From JBDTZF01 sp040005265 (lineage in GTDB: Bacteria > Verrucomicrobiota > Verrucomicrobiia > Chthoniobacterales > UBA10450), in assembly GCA_040005265.1 (NCBI GenBank), contig JBDTZF010000002.1, positions 1-59,586 on the forward strand: DNA of 59,586 bases. Direction: 5' to 3'. The translations under genes and the position numbers were made by a program. The notes below the pieces were generated by a model that was not told the DNA's origin, did no database searches, and saw only the letters and a list, made by a program, of their open reading frames with translations. The stretch's first letter is position 1, and each line of letters begins with the position of its first letter. Positions 9,301 through 17,080 of the stretch are shown here, one piece after another.

Positions 9301-9703
9301 GAAAATCCAGCCGGCGGGAGGTGCGCTTGGAAGCATTCGTTTGACCCCCACTCAAGCGCAGCGGCCAGCGGCGACCGGATCGCCTTCGTTTACTGTCGCC
9401 GGGTTGCAGCTCGTAAACTTCGAGCCGGCACCGGTCCAGCTCACTCCTTCAGGCCAGGCTGCCTCTGTTCTGGTTACAGCACCGTTCCAGATCGCCACGG
9501 TCGAGTTCTCGCCTTCATTCGAGATCGCGTCCATCGTACTGAATTCCAATTCGAAACAAGTTCTCGTGCAGTTGCCCGGGCCTGCGCCGACTGGTGCAGA
9601 TGGCGCACCAATGTTCGAGATCGCGAATTTGCAGCTCACCGGCAGCGGCGACATCGGAATGATGCAGCTGAACCTGGCGGCGCATGGGCCCCGACGAAGT
9701 TAG
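6326..9703 (+). CDS. Large TPR membrane protein with disordered linker and 11-residue repeat tail
   Basis: The start is placed at the ATG 6326, where MKIRKIAAITVLVFSSFAAS is a good signal peptide; an upstream Met at 6287 would bury it. Residues ~30-230 and ~245-430 are two copies of one TPR module (compare LNLRGEILMEQKEFDDAEATL with HNLRGVILMRQGVYDKAETAL). An Ala/Pro/Glu-rich linker follows to ~620, then one membrane helix (LLIVGSLLAATFLFAWVIIPAL, ~623-645). A Glu/Pro/Met-rich stretch runs to ~935, and last come about 13 beta-like units of ~11 residues of the type F-E-I-A-S-x-x-L-x-P-x. Topology suggests TPRs outside and tail inside, or the reverse if the signal is cleaved. A possible promoter (TTGTCA 6287, TGTAAT 6311, spacer 18) lies just upstream. 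Not assigned to a known family. Confidence 0.85.
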   Translation: MKIRKIAAITVLVFSSFAASNVAPSKSELEAMYSKAFRAFDANNFAEALKQLDDIDTRQPDVAESHNLRGVILMRQGVYDKAETALQEAVRIDPKFWNARFNLAEIPFLKKDWPEARDRFQKLLTTNVSDLEGEAAQLIQYKILLTYLLEGKENMVDSILAKFELSPDTPAVHYANAAIAFQRNNSKEAKDWMTAAEKNFSPQLNKLFAESLYEVGWMEKPAGQARASIPLTTAAERVEKTKAFARSRFEQAQQAFQQRDLTAARKFIDETDAAEPNQPTTLNLRGEILMEQKEFDDAEATLKKAAKIDPKFREAQYNLAQIPFKKKDYAAARDRFETLLKQTPGGDKNQASQILKFKIFMTLLLEGKDSRAQKMMEQFQFTGDTPALYYAQAAWEFRHNNPNKASDWVTSAKKIYSSPLNNVFADSFYDLGWMQTPAIAAGPAPAAEAATVMSAQTEASPAIEPSPIPGTALAANKQAKESKAEQKIESKPESLASSSPAASPLVSWKEGATSQTTESPALGLNLGGPSAAGTPATPEEVPSVPAPTLSPMVETTPAAAEAPPATSVAALASPAEQSAVAESNPAEQSAPPVASTPATTLAPARVDVSQTAVSATNQMTAPRTLLIVGSLLAATFLFAWVIIPALTRRGMIQVPIMRAASAAGPSVGSLPIAPSENRPAVAKRLSGGPRQVSLQLKASEPSLRRSVLPSGKAARAVGTPVATEPAAYRMPEPVVLREPEPIFHAPEPAEVPEIDEPITATEDPVVESVGPIMESVGPIVEQQFEAAWPTSSDVPESNGWMPETPVAAEFDPSPMVESESFVEPVMETESFTEAMVEAESMVDAEPMFESPAVEQELEPIGQGQPIPYQMPAWTEPSAPEPLVDTPFFDTNIISTESSLEVEQTITPVTMPEPIQIPTARTPAAGGMPQPAGAMHTAVQLTFTFEIASMQLTPAFKMGALQVRPTSKIVTMRLAPSQQPQPGMNLQVTFEIGKIQPAGGALGSIRLTPTQAQRPAATGSPSFTVAGLQLVNFEPAPVQLTPSGQAASVLVTAPFQIATVEFSPSFEIASIVLNSNSKQVLVQLPGPAPTGADGAPMFEIANLQLTGSGDIGMMQLNLAAHGPRRS

Positions 9704-9726
9704 CAGCAGCTTCCCGACAGCACGGC

Positions 9727-10833
9727 TTACGAGCCGTTCCGATTTAGCGATCGCAATTGCTTGGGCAAAAATTGCCCGTTCTTGCGGATGAGCTTGCCAT
9801 CAAAGTAGATCTCTCCGCCGCCATATTCCGGGCGCTGGATGCTGACCATATCCCAGTGGACTTGGCTGCGATTCCCGTTATCGGCCTCTTCGTAGGCCTG
9901 GCCCGGGGTGAAGTGAAACGAGCCCGCAATCTTTTCGTCGAACAAGATGTCACGCATGGGCTGCAAGATCCGCGGATTAAATCCGAGCGAGAATTCGCCG
10001 ATGTAACGCGCGCCCGCGTCGGAGTCGAGAATCTTGTTCAGTTTCTTTGTTTCGTTGCTTTTTGCATCGACGATTTTGCCGTCGCGAAACTCCAAACGGA
10101 TTCCGTCGAAACCGATCCCCTGGTAAATGCTGGGTGCATTGAATGTCACATGTCCTTGGACGGAGTCTCTCACCGGGCAGGTAAAGACCTCTCCGTCGGG
10201 AATGTTGCGATCGCCGCCGCAAATGATCGCGGGAATTCCGCTTATGCTGAATCGAAGGTCAGTGCCGGGGCCTTTGATTTCGACTCGTTTAGTCCGCTCC
10301 ATCAAGGTCTTTAACGCCTTCATTCCGGGGCCGAGTTTGGAGTAATCGAGCGTACAGACCTCAAAATAGAAATCTTCAAATGCTTCAGTGCTCATGCCGG
10401 CGAGCTGAGCCATCGATGGTGTCGGCCAGCGTAATACGACCCACTTCGTTTTCTTAACCCGTTGGTCTTGCACTGGTCGCATTTTCTTAGCGACAAGTTT
10501 CATTTTTGCCGCCGGCACATCGGACAATTCGGTAATGTTATTGCTTCCCCGCAGGGCAATGTAGGCAGCCATGGTCTTCATGCGCGTCAGTTCATGGCGG
10601 GCGGCAATGCTCAGCTGACGCTCTGAAGCCTCGAGCGCCATTTCGCGCGCTACTCTGGCCCGCTGAATTTGCACAAAGGGCACGGCACCAACCTTTCGAG
10701 CCGCGCGAATAAGCGCGATCGTCATTTCGTCGGGAACGTCAAACGACTCAATCAATACATTTTCGTTAGCCTTGAGCCGGGTAGAATATTCCACCAGAAT
10801 TTTTGCGAGTTTATCAAAACGGACGTCGTTCAT
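9727..10833 (-). CDS. Aminopeptidase of the M29 (AmpS/AmpT) metallopeptidase family
   Basis: Removes N-terminal residues from peptides using two metal ions in the cytoplasm. Family blocks are visible in order: NVLIESFDVPDEM near the N-terminus, GGDRNIPDGEVFTCPV with a metal Glu, GARYIGEFSLGFN with the second Glu, then GSFHFTPGQAYEE and QVHWDMV with the metal histidines and Asp. The 368-residue length is typical. No signal peptide. It is the last gene of a minus-strand run beginning at the ketosynthases (18297) and lies 37 bases after rsmB, so it is probably in the same transcript. It converges on the TPR gene with a 23-base gap. Confidence 0.9.
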   Translation of the reverse strand: MNDVRFDKLAKILVEYSTRLKANENVLIESFDVPDEMTIALIRAARKVGAVPFVQIQRARVAREMALEASERQLSIAARHELTRMKTMAAYIALRGSNNITELSDVPAAKMKLVAKKMRPVQDQRVKKTKWVVLRWPTPSMAQLAGMSTEAFEDFYFEVCTLDYSKLGPGMKALKTLMERTKRVEIKGPGTDLRFSISGIPAIICGGDRNIPDGEVFTCPVRDSVQGHVTFNAPSIYQGIGFDGIRLEFRDGKIVDAKSNETKKLNKILDSDAGARYIGEFSLGFNPRILQPMRDILFDEKIAGSFHFTPGQAYEEADNGNRSQVHWDMVSIQRPEYGGGEIYFDGKLIRKNGQFLPKQLRSLNRNGS

Positions 10834-10870
10834 AGACGCTTATGATTCCACTAGCCGGGCGGGATGCAAA

Positions 10871-12136
10871 TCAGCCAGGCGTCTGTCTTCCCGCGACGAA
10901 TTTGGCCCCGAATGCGCCGTCGAAACCGTCCCGAAATGGGAGAGAATGAATTTGGTCTTCCAGTGCGAGAATCGGCAATTCAGCCATGATGGAACGCGTA
11001 ACGTCCTCGTTCTCTTCGCGTTCAAGGCTGCACGTGCTGTAAACAAGGACGCCTCCGGATTTTAAAAGGGGACAGACAGCCCGCAGAATGTTGAGTTGCC
11101 GTTTTTGCATATGAACGAAATCTCCCGGCGTTAGCCGCCAGCGGGCATCTACGCGGCGCCGCATCACCCCGGTATTACTGCAGGGCGCGTCCACCATAAC
11201 GCGATCAAATGGCGCGGCCGATGCGATTGGCTCTCCGATGCAGCCGGACTCCCAATCGCAAGGCAGGACGCGAGCGATTTCCAGTCCAAGCCGCGCTACA
11301 TTCTCTTCGAGAATGCGCAGTCGATCGGGTTCGCGATCGCAAGCCACGACAAGGCCCTGATTTTTCATCAACGCCGCGACGTAGCTTGTCTTCCCGCCAG
11401 GCGCGGCACAGACATCGAGGACTTTTTCCCCGGGATGGGGATCGAGTAAGCGGCAGGCGATCGCCGTGCTTGGATCCTGAATGTAACAGTAACCCCGATT
11501 GAGCGCATCATCTGGGAATGAATGAAATTCGACGAAATCGGGATTAGTTGGAAGCGGCTTAGACTCCGGATTTTCCAGCAGGAATTTTTCTGGCCCGATC
11601 TTCAATCGATTAATTCGGCCATAAACCGGCGGCGGTTCGTTGTTCCACGCACATAATGCTTCGGTTGCCTTTTCGCCGAAACTGCGCTGCCAGCGTTCTA
11701 CCAGAAATTGCGGATGCGAGGTCCGGACGAACAATGGCTGTGCCTGAGCCTGCGAGCGTAACTCAGCCTGCCGGCGGGCAGCCGATCGAAGGATCCCATT
11801 GATGACCGGCCGCCCTCGTTTGCGCGCGATCTCCACCGTTTCGTAGACAGCGGCGTGTTCGGGAGTTTCGAGACAAAAGAGTTGATAAAGGCCTAGTCGC
11901 AAAATATCGCGAAGATCGACATCGAGCTGAGCGGGCCTGAGGCAATCGATCCAGAAATCGAGCAGAGTCAGGTTGCGAAGGACGCCATAAAATAGCTCGA
12001 GAGCAAAAGCGCGGTCCGAACTGCTCAGCTTTGCTTCGACAAGAAGCTTTGCAATAATCGCGTCGGCGAAGCGTGTTTCAGTGCGCCACCTTCGCAACGC
12101 CTCAATCGCTGCTCGTCGAGAAGAGAGCAGCGACAT
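10871..12136 (-). CDS. rsmB: 16S rRNA (cytosine-967-C5)-methyltransferase
   Basis: The N-terminal ~140 residues form the NusB-like RNA-binding domain (SSRRAAIEALRRW, ALELFYGVLRN). The C-terminal Rossmann domain has SAM motif I VLDVCAAPGGKTSY, motif IV VMVDAPCSNTGVMRRRVDARW with the first catalytic Cys region, and motif VI VYSTCSLEREENE with the second. 421 residues fits RsmB rather than RsmF. The gene lies 20 bases downstream of ugd on the same strand. The usual partners fmt or def are not adjacent. Confidence 0.93.
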   Translation of the reverse strand: MSLLSSRRAAIEALRRWRTETRFADAIIAKLLVEAKLSSSDRAFALELFYGVLRNLTLLDFWIDCLRPAQLDVDLRDILRLGLYQLFCLETPEHAAVYETVEIARKRGRPVINGILRSAARRQAELRSQAQAQPLFVRTSHPQFLVERWQRSFGEKATEALCAWNNEPPPVYGRINRLKIGPEKFLLENPESKPLPTNPDFVEFHSFPDDALNRGYCYIQDPSTAIACRLLDPHPGEKVLDVCAAPGGKTSYVAALMKNQGLVVACDREPDRLRILEENVARLGLEIARVLPCDWESGCIGEPIASAAPFDRVMVDAPCSNTGVMRRRVDARWRLTPGDFVHMQKRQLNILRAVCPLLKSGGVLVYSTCSLEREENEDVTRSIMAELPILALEDQIHSLPFRDGFDGAFGAKFVAGRQTPG

Positions 12137-12155
12137 AATTCGTGGAAGACCGGAA

Positions 12156-13469
12156 CTACTGCGGCTTTACACTCGGCCGCCCGATAGAATGATACTGGAA
12201 GCCGAGCTGCGCCATTGTTTCGGGATCGAACAGGTTGCGGCCATCGAAGATAATGGGCGTCGTCATTTTTTCCTTGAGGATCGCAAGATCGACATTCGCG
12301 AATTCCGCCCACTCGGTCGCAATGATCAGCGCTTCGACCCCGTTAACAGCCTCAATCGCCGATGCCGTTAGTTTTGCTTCAGCGATGGCTTTCACTTCCC
12401 GCGCTTTGTCCATTCCTTTGGGATCATATGCCGTCACCTGCGCGCCTTCGCGGAGAAGATCGGTCACCAAATCAATGGCGACAGACGATCGGATATCGTC
12501 TGTATCAGGCTTGAAAGTCAGACCCCAGACGGCAATCTTTTTTTCCCGCAGAACCCAGAGGGTGTCGCGAATGACTTTCAAAAAACGCTCCTTTTGCGCG
12601 ATGTTAATCCGCTGCACTTCCTTGAGTAACTGAAACGGCACCCCGAGCTGGTCGCTGATCGTAATAAATGCGGCGAGATCTTTCGGGAAGCAGGATCCTC
12701 CATATCCAATGCCCGCGTTCAAGAAGGAGCGTCCGATTCGTCGATCCATTCCAATTCCATCGGCCACTTTTTCCACGTCGGCACCGCTGGCCTCGCAGAT
12801 GGCTGAGACGGCATTAATATAGGAAATTTTCAGGGCCAGGAACGAATTCGCGGCGTGTTTGATGAGCTCCGCGCTATTTATGTCGGTAACGAGAATCGGC
12901 GCCATGAAGGGCTCGTAGACTTTTTTCATCAGGTCGATGGCGTGCTCGCTTTGAGCGCCAATTACGATACGGTCCGGATGCATTAAATCAGCCACAGCGC
13001 AGCCTTCGCGCAAAAACTCCGGATTGCTTACTACATCGAATTTTGCGCCGTGACGATTGTAGCGCTTGATCGATTCGGCGACTTTTTCACCTGTCTTTAC
13101 GGGAACGGTGCTCTTGTCGACGATCACGCGGTAGCTCTTAAGAACGCTGGCGATCTCGCGGGCGACTTTCTCGATGAAGCTCAAATCGACGTCGCCATTG
13201 GGTTGCTGTGGAGTGGGAACGGCGATGAAGATAATTTGCGAATTATCAACTCCCTCCTCGATACTTCCGGTAAACCGTAATCGATGGGCAGACACGTTAC
13301 GATGAATGAGTTCCTCCAGCCCCGGTTCGTAAATCGGCACTTTGCCAGCTTGCAGGCTCGCGATCTTACGCGGGTCGTTGTCGACGCAAATAACGTTGTG
13401 ACCGACATCGGCGAAACATGCGCCCGTCACAAGTCCAACGTAACCGGAGCCAACAATAGAAAGATCCAT
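12156..13469 (-). CDS. ugd: UDP-glucose 6-dehydrogenase
   Basis: Oxidises UDP-glucose twice with NAD to UDP-glucuronate, a precursor for acidic polysaccharides. The start is set at ATG 13469 because MDLSIVGSGYVGLVTG is the family N-terminus and Rossmann loop; an in-frame extension upstream is not conserved. The catalytic Cys260 is in GYGGSCFPKDL; Lys and Asn of the site are in ELIKHAANSFLALKISY; the C-terminal UDP-binding domain begins near WGLTFKPDTDDIRSS. The product would feed the exopolysaccharide genes at 53-59 kb, although those lie 40 kb away. Part of the minus-strand run lptD-ugd-rsmB. Confidence 0.96.
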   Translation of the reverse strand: MDLSIVGSGYVGLVTGACFADVGHNVICVDNDPRKIASLQAGKVPIYEPGLEELIHRNVSAHRLRFTGSIEEGVDNSQIIFIAVPTPQQPNGDVDLSFIEKVAREIASVLKSYRVIVDKSTVPVKTGEKVAESIKRYNRHGAKFDVVSNPEFLREGCAVADLMHPDRIVIGAQSEHAIDLMKKVYEPFMAPILVTDINSAELIKHAANSFLALKISYINAVSAICEASGADVEKVADGIGMDRRIGRSFLNAGIGYGGSCFPKDLAAFITISDQLGVPFQLLKEVQRINIAQKERFLKVIRDTLWVLREKKIAVWGLTFKPDTDDIRSSVAIDLVTDLLREGAQVTAYDPKGMDKAREVKAIAEAKLTASAIEAVNGVEALIIATEWAEFANVDLAILKEKMTTPIIFDGRNLFDPETMAQLGFQYHSIGRPSVKPQ

Positions 13470-13556
13470 AACAAAAAAGAGCCGCCGTAGCTCAGCCGCA
13501 ACGGAGCAACTCCAAGCCCGGAGCCGAAAACGGTAGCACGCTTTGGATAATGTCAC

Positions 13557-15806
13557 TCATTGGTTTTCGCCCGCGCCCGCGGGATCGAAATTCAAGTCGA
13601 ATCCGAACTTCGGAAACGCTTTGAGCGTGAAAGTGAACAATACGCCGTATTCCTTGACTCCGGCGTTATCGCGGATCACGGCACCCAGCGACGCGACCCA
13701 GTTCGAAAGGTCGCGATAGATTGCATAACGCTGTTGCTCAAGAGTCCTGCTGTTTTCTTCGTATTGCTCCTGAACGCCGACGCCCCAGTTATCATTAAGG
13801 CGGTAATACCCGCCTACAACAAACAAGTTACTATTCGGGAAAAATGGGTTCTCTTTCAGGTATCGATGGCCCACGCTGAATTGAAAATTCGCTGTCGGTT
13901 GAATCGCTATGTTTGTGTTCACTTCGGTGAACCCTTTGTCGAAAGCCGGCACCTGGGAATTAATAGTGAGTGTTAACCAGGGCAACGGTGTAAAACGGAT
14001 ATTGTTGAAGAAATTTGAATATCTCGTTCGGTCGTACGGATTGTCGAAGTTCACATCAAAGAACGTATCAATCTCCAGCCATGTGATGGTGAGGTCATCA
14101 CGCCGCGTTTGCAGCCGATTGCGGACTCCCGCGCGCCAGATCGTCCATCCATCGATTGAATCGATTGATGTGAACTGCGGGAAGTCGATGGGGCGTAGCT
14201 GCGTGGAAGGTTCAAACCGATCGAACTGCAGGATTGATGCTGGATTGACTCCGTTGTGAACGACGTAGGAAAAATTGGTGAAGGGCTGAATTACGTGGAT
14301 AAGGCCATCCAGGCCGAACGCGCGGCTTTCCACATTATCCCACTGGCGAGAAAGCTTGAATGAGACTTCCCCTCCCGCGTTGAGAATCGCGCGAAATGTG
14401 TTGCCACCGTTGAAGATTGGATTCTCCGCTGTCGGATCCGGGAGAAGAAATGCCGGAACAAGCGGGTTTGGATCCGGGGTAAAGATTGTCCTCCCGAGGT
14501 CGCGAGTTTGATCATAGTACGTCCCGCGAAAGCCCACCCGTGGGACAATGGAAAGCCAGCCGAAGTAAGTATTTGGATAAAGGAACTGGTGAAAGGTATC
14601 GAGCCGAAAGGTCCCGTAATTCTTAAATTCAGAATCGGCAGGGAATTGCCGGCGCAAATCGGCCAGTCCGCTTTCGCTCTCGTAAAAAATCGGCCCGCCA
14701 AACAAGGCGTGCCGCTTGATGTCCAGGACGACTTCCGGCTGACGTTCCGTTTGCTCGAAGAATTGATTCGCCTGAAAGCGTGCGATTCCAGTGAGCGTGT
14801 AAAAAGGATCCTTTTTGGTCAGGGCAATTACATTGTCTGGCACCGGATTGACCCGAAATTCACTCTGGTAGAAATCCTGCATCACGAACGGATCGCTTAG
14901 CTTGGTGATATTGACGATGCCATAGATATCGCTCCCGAAGTCGGTGAGACTTTCTAGGCCAACCCGGTAGCGCCCGGTAGGGATCGATCCGCGCGGCAAG
15001 TCCGTTCGATTCACCAAAGGATTTTGGTCCTGGAGGTAGTAAGTCTTCAGTTTCGCCCAACTGCTCTCGTCCTTGCCGTAAGTGATATCCGATTCGAATC
15101 CGATGGCAGTGCCGCGGCGCCCTCGGTAATCGAGCCGGATGCGTCCCTTGATGTTTTCACGAATTGGAAAAAGGACTTGAGTGAGAAGAGACGGGCCCCA
15201 TGAAGAAAAGTAAGCAGGGGATACGGTAAAACTAAACGTGTCACTGAGAGATTGATATAAGTAAGGCCACCAAAATACGGGCACGTTCCCGACGAAGAAG
15301 GTCACATTCCGAAAAATCACGCGATCGTTTTCGTAAACGCGAATTGAGCGGGCTCGCAGATGGAAATCGGGGACCGGTGCATCATGTGTAGTAAATGTGC
15401 CATTCTTGATCAGATAGCCGTTGTCGGAGATTTCCGTGACGTCCTCGCCGCTAACGAGGTAGGGATCGGATGACGTTCGCAGGTTGGTAGCGTGGATTTG
15501 TTTCGTCTCGGTGTTGTAGATTCCGTGGTCGGTCAAGTAGAGGCTGGTATCGCGGTAGATCCGCACGTGGCCCTCCGCCAGGATTTCGTGAGTGCGGGAA
15601 TTATATTGCGCGTAGTCGGAATAAATATCGGTGTCGCCTACGTGAATGGCGACGTTCTCCCGCGCTGTGGCCAGGCCGTTCTCGTAGTTAGTTTCCCCGG
15701 TGGAAGTAATTTCTACCGGGGAATTATCCGGAGTATTGAGCGCCGCGCCGCTCGCAAAAACGGCCGTCAAAATTAGAGCAAAAAACAGACGGACCGGGCT
15801 TCCCAT
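13557..15806 (-). CDS. lptD: LPS-assembly protein LptD
   Basis: Outer-membrane translocon that inserts lipopolysaccharide into the outer leaflet. A signal peptide (SPVRLFFALILTAVFASGAA) is followed by an OstA/LptA-like beta-jellyroll (residues ~30-160: SDYAQYNSRTHEILAEGHVRIYRD) and a long C-terminal barrel with alternating aromatic strands. FWWPYLYQSL matches the conserved P-x-x-Y-hydrophobic plug region. The last strand ends GFDLNFDPAGAGENQ. Only three cysteine-poor regions are seen, and the E. coli-type disulfide pairs are missing, as in many non-proteobacterial LptDs. Its partner LptG is at 42.6-43.8 kb. It lies 87 bases upstream of ugd. Confidence 0.9.
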   Translation of the reverse strand: MGSPVRLFFALILTAVFASGAALNTPDNSPVEITSTGETNYENGLATARENVAIHVGDTDIYSDYAQYNSRTHEILAEGHVRIYRDTSLYLTDHGIYNTETKQIHATNLRTSSDPYLVSGEDVTEISDNGYLIKNGTFTTHDAPVPDFHLRARSIRVYENDRVIFRNVTFFVGNVPVFWWPYLYQSLSDTFSFTVSPAYFSSWGPSLLTQVLFPIRENIKGRIRLDYRGRRGTAIGFESDITYGKDESSWAKLKTYYLQDQNPLVNRTDLPRGSIPTGRYRVGLESLTDFGSDIYGIVNITKLSDPFVMQDFYQSEFRVNPVPDNVIALTKKDPFYTLTGIARFQANQFFEQTERQPEVVLDIKRHALFGGPIFYESESGLADLRRQFPADSEFKNYGTFRLDTFHQFLYPNTYFGWLSIVPRVGFRGTYYDQTRDLGRTIFTPDPNPLVPAFLLPDPTAENPIFNGGNTFRAILNAGGEVSFKLSRQWDNVESRAFGLDGLIHVIQPFTNFSYVVHNGVNPASILQFDRFEPSTQLRPIDFPQFTSIDSIDGWTIWRAGVRNRLQTRRDDLTITWLEIDTFFDVNFDNPYDRTRYSNFFNNIRFTPLPWLTLTINSQVPAFDKGFTEVNTNIAIQPTANFQFSVGHRYLKENPFFPNSNLFVVGGYYRLNDNWGVGVQEQYEENSRTLEQQRYAIYRDLSNWVASLGAVIRDNAGVKEYGVLFTFTLKAFPKFGFDLNFDPAGAGENQ

Positions 15807-15946
15807 GGCGGTTCGCCGAAGGTACCGGAGTAGATGCCCCCTTGCAAAGACAAAACCAAGCCGCCTGCTGGTGTTTAGGCGCTCACGCTCCGTTTTGCTT
15901 TCTTGGAAGGCTAAAGACGGTCATTAACCCAGAACGCGGCCACGGA

Positions 15947-17080
15947 TCAAGGAGTGGCGGCGAGACATATGCCGGCGACCTGCTGGTTCAGGCCACAGCT
16001 GATGACAACCGCCCGCTGCGACCCCGGGATGACCGCGCGCGTTGCCGAGACATGCAGCGGAATCTCTGCTGTAAGATGGAGCAAAGGAGGAAGTTCTGCG
16101 GCAATCAACGACTTTGCTCCCGCAATAATCTGCCAAAGACCCCCGGCTCCGACACTTTCCCCGAGTGCCGGCTTTTCGGTGTACACCTGCGCTCTGGGGA
16201 TTACTGCGGATATGGCGCCGGATTCCGCTTTGTCGATGAATGTGCCGTTTGCACTTGAAATAACGATGTCGATCTTGTTCTTCGCGAGTTCTGAAAGAAT
16301 CTGCGTTATGACAAGCTCTGTTTCGTTGCGTTTGCGGTAATATCCGCCGGCATGTGTTCTCTCGATTCTTATTGGACCCTCCCTTCCTAGCACAATCGCT
16401 CCGGCGCCTTCACTCAAGATAGTTCCCCTCGTCGTTTTGCTGAACGGCTCTATCGGTGGATGTACCCGAAGAAGTCGCCACTTCCGGTACGCGTCGCAAA
16501 GCACCCAATCCGCTTCTTCCGCTCCGACCACAAGGCAGTGATCGAGTTCTTGATTGGCCATCAGGTCTTCGGCCATTCTTACTGCCAGAAGGCCGACGGC
16601 GCCGTCCCCGACTAAGGTGTAAGTGGTCCCGGTAATCCCAAGGATGGCAGCCAGATGACTTGCCGGAGCGTTGAAAACTGTTTCCGGGAAAAAAAGCGGG
16701 CTGGCTGATTGCGGACCTGACTCGACAATGTCCCGGTAGAAACGTTTCGTGTAAATTACGCCGCCGTTGGAGACGGCGAATACTAGAGCGATCTTCTTCG
16801 CATTTTCCGGGTCGAGATTGATTCCTGCGTCTTCGAGGGCCTCCAAACCAGCCGCCGTAGCGAAGCGGGAAATCGCGCTGGCTCGGCGAAGGCGCGGATG
16901 GGGTTTCAAACTGGCCAGGGCAGAATCAGGCACGCGAAAAATGGAGTAGGAGCGATGGCCAGGAGATTCTTCAATGCTTTCTGGGGCCGACTCGTCGCCT
17001 TGAAGTAAGCGCCGCCAGACAGGATTAACGCCGCTCCCGAGCGGGGTGACCCACCCCATGCCGGCGATACATAAACTCAT
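15947..17080 (-). CDS. Ketosynthase-like protein without catalytic triad (chain-length-factor type)
   Basis: Thiolase-fold ketosynthase (IAGMGWVTPLGSGV start, SKTTRGTILSEGAGAIVLGRE middle), 377 residues. All three catalytic positions are changed: the Cys motif reads YTLVGDGAVG, the first His motif reads SSANGTFID, and the second reads ALGESVGAGG. This is the pattern of KS-beta/chain-length factors of type II polyketide and aryl-polyene synthases, which pair with an active KS. The gene overlaps the active ketosynthase upstream by 4 bases (ATGA), which implies coupled translation and probably a heterodimer. No acyl carrier protein, ketoreductase or dehydratase is next to it. A 140-base gap separates it from lptD downstream. 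Confidence 0.82.
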   Translation of the reverse strand: MSLCIAGMGWVTPLGSGVNPVWRRLLQGDESAPESIEESPGHRSYSIFRVPDSALASLKPHPRLRRASAISRFATAAGLEALEDAGINLDPENAKKIALVFAVSNGGVIYTKRFYRDIVESGPQSASPLFFPETVFNAPASHLAAILGITGTTYTLVGDGAVGLLAVRMAEDLMANQELDHCLVVGAEEADWVLCDAYRKWRLLRVHPPIEPFSKTTRGTILSEGAGAIVLGREGPIRIERTHAGGYYRKRNETELVITQILSELAKNKIDIVISSANGTFIDKAESGAISAVIPRAQVYTEKPALGESVGAGGLWQIIAGAKSLIAAELPPLLHLTAEIPLHVSATRAVIPGSQRAVVISCGLNQQVAGICLAATP

